From: Legionella impletisoli
GTDB lineage: Bacteria > Pseudomonadota > Gammaproteobacteria > Legionellales > Legionellaceae
Reading direction: 5' to 3'
Assembly (NCBI RefSeq): GCF_900639875.1
Contig: NZ_CAAAIA010000010.1
Location: forward strand, 1 to 62,654
Length of the DNA: 62,654 bases
How positions within the stretch are numbered: the first letter of the stretch is position 1; each line of letters opens with the position of its first letter. Made by a program: the position numbers and the translations under genes. Shown piece by piece: positions 1-9,421 of this stretch. The notes under the pieces were generated by a model. That model did no database searches. It saw nothing but the letters and a program-made list of their open reading frames with translations, and was not told the origin of the DNA.

Positions 1-3000
1 GTGTTGAGCATTTAATTTTTCTAATTGGGTGGCTAAAGTTGTTTTGGCTTCTTCAGAAGCTTGTAGGATTTTATCTTGTAAGCTTTGTACTTCAGCTTTA
101 TGGCTAGCAGTAAGCGATTCAGCTTCTTCGTTGAGATGGGCAAGATTGGCCTGTGCCTTGGTTAATTCATCTTGAATTTGGCGCTGTTTTTCTTCACTGG
201 CTTCAGCACGTGCGGTTTGGGCTTGAAGTTCATTTGTGGCTTTTGTAAGTTTTCTCTTCTCCTCGGCTAACTGATCCTCAAGGTCTCTGATTTTAGTAGT
301 AAATTCTAGCGTAGCAGCTTTAACGGCAGCGCCGATATTGCTGTTTTGAGTAAGTGCCTCAATTAAATCGCTTAGATCGCCGCGAGATTGTTTCGTCACC
401 TCGCCTAAAATGCTGGATAACCCCAAATTGACTTTGCGCTCTTCGGTTTCGGTGACTTTTGGCGTTACTTCATCCAAACGATCATTAAAATAGCGTTCTG
501 CAACGGAATCTTTTGGTGATTTCTCTTTAAGTTGTTTAAAGAGAAGTTGTTTATAGGGCAGCGATAATGAATTATTTTGTAAAAGCGCTCGCAAGGCTTC
601 TGGATTTGTTTCAGCTTGTTCAAATAACCAATCTTTATTCACTAATAGGGCAATAATTCTCGCTTCTTGCTCTTTTTTGCTTGCTTTGGTGTAATCGTTA
701 CTAATCGCATCCAATATTTCTGAAACAATTCGATATTGGCTTTCAGTCACTTTTTCAGTTGCTAAGAAATTTTGTAAAGGATTTAACGGATTGGGATTGC
801 TCAGTAAGGTAATTAAAACGTCTGAGCTCTTTTCTTTACAGCGTAACTTGATAGCGTTAAGTATTAGGGTTAATTCTTCGTATCGTCCTTGTTCTAAAGT
901 ATGGTTTAGAATGTTTTTTCCGTTGGCATCGGTTTGTAAAAAGAAGGCTTGCCATCCTTCTTCTGTGAGGGCCACTGCATCGCCTAAAGTTAAAAGCCTT
1001 TCCAGTCCAATATAATTGCCAGCCTGAGTGGTAATTAATAAAGGAAATGCCTGGGTGTTTTCTGGAGCTTGAAGTAAAAAAGTTTTAGCTAATTCTTGTT
1101 TGCTTGTTAAGGCTTCCCAATCAATGGCATCGAGTGTTGCTTCATCGCGTAAGAATAAATGATAGGGAGAGCTGTCATCAGGCGGATAGGCGATTGATAC
1201 TATTTTTTCTACCGTAATTTCATGTTCAGGATTACGTTCATTATGGCGCAAAAGTATGGCTTGATAAAAATCAGGGTGCGATAAGAGTGCCGCTTGATGA
1301 AGCGATTCGGTAATAATCGACTCATATCCTTCAGGTAATCGGTCAAGAATTAAGCTCAGTTGTTCTTTATTGTGATTGCGAATGGCAATGTGAAGCGTGT
1401 TACTGGACCACTGAATATGGTGTTGATCAGGTAGTTGGTCCTCTCCTGGCCCGTATTCGAGGGCCATTAAGTAAAAAACTCCAGGATCAGTTTGGCCTGC
1501 TCTCTCTAAGGCTTCGATCATTTTTTGAGCCACATCGGTTTGGCCTTGCTGAAACGCAAAATGAAGAAGCCCTTGATCATGTACTTGCTGGATAAAAGAT
1601 GGGTTGTCTGTATTTACTTTCGCTAATAAACCCATTGTTAGGAGCGTTTGATTCTTAGCCATGCATGTTTTTAGGAGATGTGAATAGGGAGCCTCTTCAT
1701 CGAAACATAGTTGGGTTAAATCAGCAGGGGTTAGTGCTTTATCTAGGATTGCTAAGGCTTTTTCTTGTTGAGAAGCGGTTTTAGGGTAGGTGCTTAAAAT
1801 TTCTAATTCACTTATTCCTGAAGAAGTTTTTTGTAAGAGATCATTCGCTGTTAGGTCTTGCTTATCTCTATATTTAGCAAGAATTGAATTCAACAACGCT
1901 TCTTCATCTAGTGAGGCAAGAAAATCCTTATCGTTTAATTGCTGAAATTGTTCAATACAAGCTTTTGCTTTAGTAAATTGTCTTTGCAAATCTTCTTTGC
2001 TTAAACCTTGCCCACTAGAAACGGCATCATGAACAGTGCCTAGGATATCATCAATGTTTTGAATAATGGCTTCTTCTGCTTCCGATGGTTGTTCTTTTTT
2101 AGAGCACTGTGCGCGTAATGCTTCAAGGTGGCGATATAGGTGTAGAGGTTCTCCCTCTCTGGGATTTCCTGGGATATACATCACGCCAGTATTTTGAGTA
2201 TAGACTCGACCCGTTGTTAAATCCTTGGCTGTGATTTTATCGACCGCAAAGAATTGATTGAATTTTGCATGGTTAACAATTTTTAATCCTTTCGGAGTCT
2301 CGTTATCGACATCTAAAATCTCAGGTACGACATAATCTGAAACGACACGACCGCGTACCAAAGAAAAATAGGCTTGGGTGTTACAAACCCCAAAGGTCAT
2401 AGCCGTTAAAGCCCAGTTATCCATGGTCGAATCATGCGTTAAAAGCTCTGTATTTAAGCTCGGATCACGAACACCCGCCGGTAAACAAGATTTATTTCGA
2501 TTTTCACCCATCACTGTTGGGCTGATATAAGGAAGCGTGCCATTTCTCGCACCGTGGAGAATTTCAAGGGATGGATTGACTCCATAGGAATAGCGATTCG
2601 TTTCTGGATCATAAGATACAAATCGTCCTTGGAGGTCGAAACAACGGTTGTCTTTTATCGAATAAGGTAAGTCCTCTCCAAATAATGTTTTAAAAAGCGT
2701 TTCTATTTTTTTCTCTCCGGCAACTTCCCCCGGCAGGACTCTGGGATCTATAGATCGTTTAAATCCACCTGTGGCCCAGTCAATGTATTGAACGGAGAAA
2801 TGACCATTTGCATCGCGCTTATATAAAAAGTTTTCTGGCTTAATATCGTTATGTGCAAACCCTAGTTCGTGAAATCGTTCCGCTTCTTGTACTAAGGCTT
2901 CAGATAAGGCGAGTTGGGTCTTCAGCGTTGTTAGATTATCATACTGAGGTCTTTTAAGCGGATTATGATAAGCCAAATCGGTTTTACTGTAGCGATTTAG

Positions 3001-5721
3001 TGAATGGCTAGCCGTATCAGCATACGTATCCCCTTTCGCCCTGGACGTTAAGATTTGGTATTGTTTTACTGTTTTTGTTCTTTTTTCTTTATCTTTTAGC
3101 CAATATTGCGTTTCTTGTGATAAAGAATCATGGCTTTCCTGCGTTGCTGAAGAAAACGCTTGTAAAATATCACTTTCGATACGATAGAGCGGATCTTCTC
3201 GTGAAGTGATAGGACGGCTTAGTAAGTTTTCACGTAATTGATCTTCAAAGATTGGTTTATTATCATGTGTAGGAGCGTAACCTTCTTTAATGACGCGGTT
3301 TAAGCCAGTTAATAATCCTTCGACTTCTTTGACCGTACCATATTGGCCTACACCGAGAAGCCTTGAATGAGTAAATAGACGTTTACGATTTTTAGGGCTG
3401 CCAAGCGCTTCAGAAAGTCCTGCAAAAGGTGCAATAATTCCGCGACTTCCCCCATAAGAAAAAATAAACTCGCTTTCACCCGGGGGTTTGATTAATGAAT
3501 AAGGCAGTTTGATACGGCCTAAATCAATCTGGAGTTGCTTTGTATCACCTGTGAGAGTGGTCAGTTTAACCATTTGACGACCGGTGGAAGAATGAAGAAG
3601 CTTAAACTGATAATCTGCTAATGAATTGGGTTTAACTTGTTCTGCTAATTGACGAATGACTGAAAAATAAGCTTCTTCTTCTGCTTTAGATAAAACAGGC
3701 TGTCCTTTTTTGGTTCGCTCATATAATAAGAGAAATTCATCAACCATGGAGTCGATGTCTTCATCCATTTGCCGTATTTCTTCTTGGGTTAATTTTAACC
3801 TATCCGACATAGCATGATATTCATCTTGAAACAAAGCCTTGAGCATAGATTTTGTGGTTCTCTCGGATTTAAATGCCTGATTAAAGGTCTCTATTTTGCG
3901 TGCACGTTCGGCATTGGACATAACCATGGTTTTGGCTTTGCGAACAACAGGTCTTATATCAGATGAAACCGTTTCCTCGCTTAGCTCAGCTAGAGCAGTG
4001 AAATGCTGGTTCACGGTTTGTTCTAGGTTGGGAATTTTCAAAGCTTCGATTGCTGATTGCTCTAATTTTGCGAAAGCTTCCTTTAATTCCTCTGGAATAG
4101 GTGGTTTATGGGAATAAAATAAGTGTAATTCTAAGAGTTTTCTTAATACGAGCTCTTCGCTTAACCTAAGTTGTAAGTCACTGATCGAAAGAGTAGATGT
4201 GGATTGCTTAACATTAGCCAATGCTTCAGAGAAAGAATGCTTTAGAGTTTCATCCTCAAGTGCTTGAATTTGTGATTCAATTTCGTCGAGGGTTTTTCCT
4301 TTGAAAGCATGAGTGACAATCGAACTTTGAATGCCTTCCAAAGCAAACGCAGAATCTGAGATAGAATCAGGTGTTCTACCAAACCCTCCACCAGCAGTAA
4401 TGGCATCTAAAATCGTTTGACTTGCCGCACCAATATAAATGAATTCCGCTTTTATTTGACCATGTTCATCGATGGTGATCACAGGTTTACTCATTTGAGA
4501 GTTAAACGCTTCTTCAATTAATGCTAGTGCGTCGCTTGTATAATCTTTTTCACCTTGAACTAATGGGTCTCTCGTATTACCTAAAGGTAGATTTTTATCT
4601 TTTCTTTGTTTAAAGACTTCACGAAAGGCCATTTCTAATTTCTTTTTCGGAAATGTTCGAGTTTTTACACCCTGTGCAATTTTAAATTGCGTATCTTCTC
4701 TTAAACTTCTTAATTCTTCTAACCTCTGAAACTCAAGCTCTGATTCCTTACTTTGGGTAAATAATTCAGTATCTTGAATGGTTCGTGCCCAAAATAAATC
4801 GCGTTGCATATTTGCTTTACGCTTAGCGAGGTATTCGCGGCGGTCGCCTTGACCAAAACGAAGCTTATGAAATAAAGCACGACTTTCTTTGGCAGATTCT
4901 ATTTGCTTATCATCATCCCAAGCAGGATTTTGTGTCTTTAATCGTTCGCGAACGTTATACAGTAACTGAGCAATCGATTGGCCATCAGAACTTTGATAGT
5001 CACTTAAATAATCAATGACGTCGGATTCACCAACGTCTGGTAGCATGTGATGTAGTTTTCGAGTAAAGGCAAGATAGGTTGAATAATCTCGTTGTGCGGA
5101 CTCTTGAACTTTAAGTGATTCACGTCTAATTAGCTCAAATAGACCCATATGAACTAATTGTTGGCTTTGCGCTTTTAATTCTAAATCACTTGAGGTGTTA
5201 TAGGTTAACAGAGCTTGGTTCACCATATCTTGGATATTTCCAGTCGACAGGCTGGCAAGCTGTTGTTCTTGTTCATTTTGGTCGAGTTTGAAAAAAATGA
5301 CGCTGTATAATTTAGTTTGTAAGGTTTTAATTTCAGGCGGCGCGTCGGATAAGGTGTTTGCTAGGTGGGGGATGTTACGAAAATTTTCTGCAAATGCTTT
5401 AATAAATGAGTCATCTAATTCAATGTCTTCATGAAGTTTTAAGCCTGATGCTTCGGCTTCATTTTGGATTAAGGCAATTCGTGAATGGATCGATTCAATT
5501 TGGCTACTTAGTTGTTGTTTTAATAACTTCAACGGTTTTTCTGCGATTGGATTATGTTCAATGACGTCGGGAAGTTTGCTTAGCAAGGTTCGTTGTGATT
5601 GCTCTTCGGCTTTTAATTCTTTGATGGCCAAAGTCAGCAAAATCTGACGTAATCGCTTGGCAGATTCTGTCGCGAAATTAATTTGTTCAATGCCGGTTAG
5701 AAAATGTTTACAAGCTGTCAT
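1..5721 (-). CDS. Giant kinase / ankyrin-like / coiled-coil protein, partial (probable secreted effector)
   Basis: The frame from the ATG at 5721 has no stop down to position 1, so 1,907 codons are visible and the C-terminus lies outside the window. Residues 1 to about 780 are mostly charged and helical, with no domain I recognise. A protein kinase domain follows: glycine loop GVGQYGTV (790-797), lysine K812 in VIKEGY, catalytic loop HNDIKPEN (957-964), metal-binding aspartate D981 in DWATGG, activation-segment end GTLPYISP (1061-1068) and D1101 in DNWAL. Ankyrin-like helix pairs run from about 1380 to 1630, for example LLHFAFQQG (from 1385), TLHIAIRNHN (from 1442) and SLHQAALLSH (from 1473). 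A heptad-rich coiled coil starts near 1790 and continues off the edge. All kinase catalytic residues are present, so activity is likely. Legionella species export kinases (LegK family) and ankyrin proteins through Dot/Icm; assignment as such an effector is inference. The substrate is unknown. Confidence 0.85.
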   Translation of the reverse strand, partial: MTACKHFLTGIEQINFATESAKRLRQILLTLAIKELKAEEQSQRTLLSKLPDVIEHNPIAEKPLKLLKQQLSSQIESIHSRIALIQNEAEASGLKLHEDIELDDSFIKAFAENFRNIPHLANTLSDAPPEIKTLQTKLYSVIFFKLDQNEQEQQLASLSTGNIQDMVNQALLTYNTSSDLELKAQSQQLVHMGLFELIRRESLKVQESAQRDYSTYLAFTRKLHHMLPDVGESDVIDYLSDYQSSDGQSIAQLLYNVRERLKTQNPAWDDDKQIESAKESRALFHKLRFGQGDRREYLAKRKANMQRDLFWARTIQDTELFTQSKESELEFQRLEELRSLREDTQFKIAQGVKTRTFPKKKLEMAFREVFKQRKDKNLPLGNTRDPLVQGEKDYTSDALALIEEAFNSQMSKPVITIDEHGQIKAEFIYIGAASQTILDAITAGGGFGRTPDSISDSAFALEGIQSSIVTHAFKGKTLDEIESQIQALEDETLKHSFSEALANVKQSTSTLSISDLQLRLSEELVLRKLLELHLFYSHKPPIPEELKEAFAKLEQSAIEALKIPNLEQTVNQHFTALAELSEETVSSDIRPVVRKAKTMVMSNAERARKIETFNQAFKSERTTKSMLKALFQDEYHAMSDRLKLTQEEIRQMDEDIDSMVDEFLLLYERTKKGQPVLSKAEEEAYFSVIRQLAEQVKPNSLADYQFKLLHSSTGRQMVKLTTLTGDTKQLQIDLGRIKLPYSLIKPPGESEFIFSYGGSRGIIAPFAGLSEALGSPKNRKRLFTHSRLLGVGQYGTVKEVEGLLTGLNRVIKEGYAPTHDNKPIFEDQLRENLLSRPITSREDPLYRIESDILQAFSSATQESHDSLSQETQYWLKDKEKRTKTVKQYQILTSRAKGDTYADTASHSLNRYSKTDLAYHNPLKRPQYDNLTTLKTQLALSEALVQEAERFHELGFAHNDIKPENFLYKRDANGHFSVQYIDWATGGFKRSIDPRVLPGEVAGEKKIETLFKTLFGEDLPYSIKDNRCFDLQGRFVSYDPETNRYSYGVNPSLEILHGARNGTLPYISPTVMGENRNKSCLPAGVRDPSLNTELLTHDSTMDNWALTAMTFGVCNTQAYFSLVRGRVVSDYVVPEILDVDNETPKGLKIVNHAKFNQFFAVDKITAKDLTTGRVYTQNTGVMYIPGNPREGEPLHLYRHLEALRAQCSKKEQPSEAEEAIIQNIDDILGTVHDAVSSGQGLSKEDLQRQFTKAKACIEQFQQLNDKDFLASLDEEALLNSILAKYRDKQDLTANDLLQKTSSGISELEILSTYPKTASQQEKALAILDKALTPADLTQLCFDEEAPYSHLLKTCMAKNQTLLTMGLLAKVNTDNPSFIQQVHDQGLLHFAFQQGQTDVAQKMIEALERAGQTDPGVFYLMALEYGPGEDQLPDQHHIQWSSNTLHIAIRNHNKEQLSLILDRLPEGYESIITESLHQAALLSHPDFYQAILLRHNERNPEHEITVEKIVSIAYPPDDSSPYHLFLRDEATLDAIDWEALTSKQELAKTFLLQAPENTQAFPLLITTQAGNYIGLERLLTLGDAVALTEEGWQAFFLQTDANGKNILNHTLEQGRYEELTLILNAIKLRCKEKSSDVLITLLSNPNPLNPLQNFLATEKVTESQYRIVSEILDAISNDYTKASKKEQEARIIALLVNKDWLFEQAETNPEALRALLQNNSLSLPYKQLLFKQLKEKSPKDSVAERYFNDRLDEVTPKVTETEERKVNLGLSSILGEVTKQSRGDLSDLIEALTQNSNIGAAVKAATLEFTTKIRDLEDQLAEEKRKLTKATNELQAQTARAEASEEKQRQIQDELTKAQANLAHLNEEAESLTASHKAEVQSLQDKILQASEEAKTTLATQLEKLNAQH

Positions 5722-5903
5722 CTAGCACCCACAATGGGAGTTTTTAATAATTAAGTTACTTAAAGTTTAGTAGAAAATTCTTAAAGTTATATTAATTAAG
5801 CAACCTGACAGATCTCATTTCAGCGATTTAAACGATTTGAATAGATAACCTCTTCATTAGAGTAAAACGTGAGGACTTAATTTACAGGGCCAGTTGACTA
5901 AAA

Positions 5904-8039
5904 ATGATTAAAAAATTTTTATTTTCTTTTTGTGATGGGTTGTTTCCTATTGCCTTATTTTTAAGCGCCAGTTTGCTTTTTGTCATTCAGCCTATTGCGG
6001 CAAAAGTTTTATTGCCGGTATATGGTGGTTCACCTGCGGTATGGACCGTATGCATGTTGTTTTTTCAAGGATTATTATTAATTTCTTATGCTTATGCATG
6101 GGGATTAAGTCGTTTGAAAGGATTGCATTCCTGGAAAATTATTCATGGGATCATTGGTGGACTTAGTCTTTTTTACTTGCCAATAAAAATAATTCCAGGA
6201 TTAGAATCCAGCATCCCAGAGTTACAAATACTTCAAACATTGGTTAGAGAATTAGGATTGCCCTTGCTCATTATTGGGGCTTCAGCACCTTTATTGCAGT
6301 ATGCCTATAGCCTTACCGAAGGTAAAAGAGCTGCTGATCCTTATTATTTATATGTGGCGAGCAATTTCGGAAGTTTACTTGCCTTATTAAGTTATCCTTG
6401 GCTCATTGAGCGCTATTTTAATATTCCAAAGCAATTTAACGGTTGGACGTTTTTCTATCTTGGTTACTTTGGATTATTGTTGTTATTGCTCTTTGGTATA
6501 CGATACAAAAATCCACCCTCAATAATAAAAACAACCTCCTCAGCAACATGGCGTCAAAAATTCACCTGGGTTGCTCTTAGTTTTATCCCTTGTAGTTTGA
6601 TGCTTGGTGTAACTTTTTTTATAACGACGGATTTAGCTGCAACACCATTACTGTGGATTATCCCTTTAGCGTTGTATTTGCTTTCTTTTATTATCACGTT
6701 TGCTCGTCGCCCAATCATTTCGCACAGTTGGGTAAGTCGTAATGTCTTATTTGTCCTTATTTTTCCTATTCTCGGGTTCATTGGTGGATCAGCGCTCTTA
6801 CCGGTTATATTGCTGATGGCGTTTCATCTAGCAGGTTTTTTCATGCTTGCTCTATTGTGCCATGGCGAATTATTTCACCGTCGTCCCCAAGCATCACTCC
6901 TCACCACCTTTTATTTTTGTTTAGCACTTGGTGGGGTATTAGCCGGATTATTTAATGCGTTACTGGCACCCATTCTTTTTTCTTATCCTTATGAGTATCC
7001 TTTAGTGATGTTGCTGGGTGTGTTCTGGCTCCCTATTAAACACGAAAAACCAGAATGGATAACGCCTACATTGGTGTTCATATTGGTCAGTATTCATGTG
7101 TTGTTACCAATGGAGGGATGGCTGGCTTGGCTCAAACGATACGACGTTTTCGAGCTGATAGCTTTAAGTATTCTTGTAATTTGGCCTAGAAGTACACGGG
7201 CATTGTTTATCAGTTTACTTATTCTTTTCTTTTTTATTTTTATGCCTTGGTTTAAATCCCATGAGATATTGGTTCAAAAACGTAATTTCTACGGTATCAA
7301 ACAAGTATCTGCTCATCAAGGGATCCATTCTTTAATTAGCCAAAATACGGTTCATGGTTTTCAGGTAATGGGTAAAGATGAATTAAATGGCTCTGTTGCT
7401 TATTACGGTGCTGTTTTGCCCGTTATGAGGGCAATTCAAAGTCAACAACCAACTATCCGCGCTATGGTATTAGGATTAGGAAGTGGAATTATGGCATGTC
7501 AGTTGCGAAAGGAAGATGAGTTAGTTATGGTTGAAATTGATCAACAAGTCATTGAAATTGCTAAAAATCCAGCATTATTTACTTATTTAACCCAATGTAA
7601 GCCCAAGGCAAAAATAATTCAAGCCGATGGACGACTTGCAGCAGAACAAGCTCGTGATGGATATTTTGATGTGATTGCCATTGATGTCTTTAATTCAGAT
7701 GCTATTCCAATCCATTTATTGACTCAGGAAGCCCTCGACACGTATGTGAAGAAAATTAAACCCGGAGGAGTTATTTTATTTAATATTAGTAACCGGCATT
7801 TGAATTTATTGCCCGTTTTGACCGCTGCTGGACGCACTAAAGATTTAATTGTACTGCATAAATTTCAACCCGCTCTAAATCGATTAGGCCAACTGTCTTC
7901 AGAGTGGGTGATGTTGACAATGAACGAAGCGATCGCGTTTCAATTAATGAACAAGGAAGGGTGGCGTTTTGTAACGGATGATAACATGGTGCATTGGACG
8001 GATGATTACAGTAATATTATTCCTTTATTGAAATATTGA
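5904..8039 (+). CDS. Membrane-embedded spermidine-synthase-like protein
   Basis: The 711-residue product has two parts. About the first 450 residues are many hydrophobic membrane spans, beginning near FPIALFLSASLLFVIQP. The last 240 residues are a soluble Rossmann methyltransferase-type fold of the spermidine synthase group: the nucleotide-binding motif VLGLGSGIMA, the acidic strand end MVEIDQQVIE, and DVFNSDAIPIHLLT at the active-site position. This is the architecture of the 'fused MFS/spermidine synthase' proteins common in bacteria, whose substrate is generally unproven. The active-site segment differs from that of classical SpeE, so aminopropyl transfer cannot be assumed. The gene is divergent from the giant kinase gene across 182 bases and stands apart from polyamine genes. 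The start ATG has only a weak ribosome binding site. Confidence 0.8.
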   Translation: MIKKFLFSFCDGLFPIALFLSASLLFVIQPIAAKVLLPVYGGSPAVWTVCMLFFQGLLLISYAYAWGLSRLKGLHSWKIIHGIIGGLSLFYLPIKIIPGLESSIPELQILQTLVRELGLPLLIIGASAPLLQYAYSLTEGKRAADPYYLYVASNFGSLLALLSYPWLIERYFNIPKQFNGWTFFYLGYFGLLLLLLFGIRYKNPPSIIKTTSSATWRQKFTWVALSFIPCSLMLGVTFFITTDLAATPLLWIIPLALYLLSFIITFARRPIISHSWVSRNVLFVLIFPILGFIGGSALLPVILLMAFHLAGFFMLALLCHGELFHRRPQASLLTTFYFCLALGGVLAGLFNALLAPILFSYPYEYPLVMLLGVFWLPIKHEKPEWITPTLVFILVSIHVLLPMEGWLAWLKRYDVFELIALSILVIWPRSTRALFISLLILFFFIFMPWFKSHEILVQKRNFYGIKQVSAHQGIHSLISQNTVHGFQVMGKDELNGSVAYYGAVLPVMRAIQSQQPTIRAMVLGLGSGIMACQLRKEDELVMVEIDQQVIEIAKNPALFTYLTQCKPKAKIIQADGRLAAEQARDGYFDVIAIDVFNSDAIPIHLLTQEALDTYVKKIKPGGVILFNISNRHLNLLPVLTAAGRTKDLIVLHKFQPALNRLGQLSSEWVMLTMNEAIAFQLMNKEGWRFVTDDNMVHWTDDYSNIIPLLKY

Positions 8040-8128
8040 TTGCTGCCTTTAAAACCGCTTATGTTAATCAATCCTTAATCTTTTTGTATTATAATTAACA
8101 CATTAATTTAAATTCATATAGCTAGTGA

Positions 8129-9388
8129 ATGATTGATAACGACCCAACACTTCTCTCAACCTTAAATGAGCTCGCAAAATACCTTGAAAATACTCCTAAG
8201 GCAAAGAGGCCTAATACGATTTATAAAATGAACCTTGCCAAGCTGCAAAGAGATTTTCGTGAAACAAATATCAATGAGACCCAGGAATTGCAAGATAAGG
8301 TTATTCGAGTTTTAATCGCTGCAAACATTCAACGCCAATATTGGGGGCGTTTTGTAAATGCTCCAATAACTGGGTATGAATTTTTAAATGAACTTCTCGA
8401 ACTGACTAATGATAAAGAAAAAAAGCAGCGACTTAATCACTTCCTTTACGAAATCGAACAGATTGAAAAAACTAGAACTCGACGCTTTATAGCCTCTCTC
8501 ATAATCGTTCTTGCAGGAGTTGTCGAGTTTTCGCCCTTTTTAGTTGCAGAAACGCCTGCAATTTTAAATGCGGTATTCTCCATCGGTGTAATCATTCCTA
8601 TTGTAGGCATTGTCTATACGTTTGCGATAGCTGCATATAGTTTTTATCAAACTCTGAAAGATAAGCGCCTATCCTTCGCAGATAAATTTATTGATAATTT
8701 CTTTTTGCTAAGCAGCTCTGCGATTAATGTGGCAGCTTACGCAGTTCTTATAGCGGCTGCCGCAACATTTAATCCCATAGCGGGACTTCTGTTTGTTGTT
8801 GCTTCATTTATGAATGTCACTCACCAACTCACAAAACTGAATTACGTGAATGGGAAACTTAAAGAATTAGGTCCAATAAAAGAAAGTGATACGCTCGTTC
8901 AAAAACAAACAAAAATTCGCTTGCAATCTGAATATTCGCGGATACGAAGAGATTTAATAATCAATTTTACCGCCGCGACTATGATGGTCGGGATTATCGC
9001 TCTGTGGAGCTTCACCCCTCCTGGCTTAATCATTAGTATAATCGCTGTAGCCGCTATTACCGCGGTTATGGCGCTGAAATCATTGGTATGCCGAATCAAT
9101 GCAAAATTGACTAAAAAAGCATTGGCCCATGAATTCGAAGTCATCGAAGGGGCAGAACTGGAAAAAGGACTTTCCAGCCAAAATGACGTAGAACTTGTAG
9201 AATCGCTAGATAGTACAAACAAAATGACACAAGAGCTTGGGCAGGGTGATGACAAGGAAAGTGACTATATCGAACAAGCAAGACAAACTTATCCGCCCGT
9301 GTTAACCCCAGCCTCAGCGAATAATTTGGCCCAAACAAAGAAAAAAAACGCAACAGAAATCCCAGAAATAAGCAGTAAAAACCCATAA
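8129..9388 (+). CDS. Unknown multi-pass membrane protein
   Basis: I do not recognise this 419-residue protein. An N-terminal soluble helical region (about 1-115) is rich in lysine and asparagine. It is followed by hydrophobic spans near 116-170 (IASLIIVLAGVVEF onwards), 185-230 (a long alanine-rich pair) and 275-325 (two spans ending in AVMALKSLV). The last 90 residues are hydrophilic and acidic (LEKGLSSQNDVELVESLD), ending in ISSKNP. Soluble ends around a membrane core, with no recognisable homologue, is common among Legionella effectors and accessory proteins, but I see no decisive secretion signal. It lies 89 bases after the spermidine-synthase-like gene and converges on parE. Treat the function as unknown. 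Confidence 0.7.
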   Translation: MIDNDPTLLSTLNELAKYLENTPKAKRPNTIYKMNLAKLQRDFRETNINETQELQDKVIRVLIAANIQRQYWGRFVNAPITGYEFLNELLELTNDKEKKQRLNHFLYEIEQIEKTRTRRFIASLIIVLAGVVEFSPFLVAETPAILNAVFSIGVIIPIVGIVYTFAIAAYSFYQTLKDKRLSFADKFIDNFFLLSSSAINVAAYAVLIAAAATFNPIAGLLFVVASFMNVTHQLTKLNYVNGKLKELGPIKESDTLVQKQTKIRLQSEYSRIRRDLIINFTAATMMVGIIALWSFTPPGLIISIIAVAAITAVMALKSLVCRINAKLTKKALAHEFEVIEGAELEKGLSSQNDVELVESLDSTNKMTQELGQGDDKESDYIEQARQTYPPVLTPASANNLAQTKKKNATEIPEISSKNP

Positions 9389-9398
9389 GATTATGGGT
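9381..9398 (-). terminator. Probable rho-independent terminator of parE
   Basis: Eight-base arms (ACCCATAA at 9381-9388, TTATGGGT at 9391-9398) form a hairpin. Read leftward the hairpin is followed by five T residues, and it lies 24 bases beyond the parE stop. The same hairpin overlaps the stop of the convergent gene, so it may work in both directions, but the T run favours the minus strand. The two-base gap means the real loop must open one or more pairs. Confidence 0.5.
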
Positions 9399-9421
9399 AT
9401 CCTGATCTCTCAGCCCTTAAC

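Noticed and set aside
8899-9255. Long open frame antisense to the unknown membrane gene
   Set aside because: Serine-rich shadow translation of a biased coding frame, without a ribosome site.
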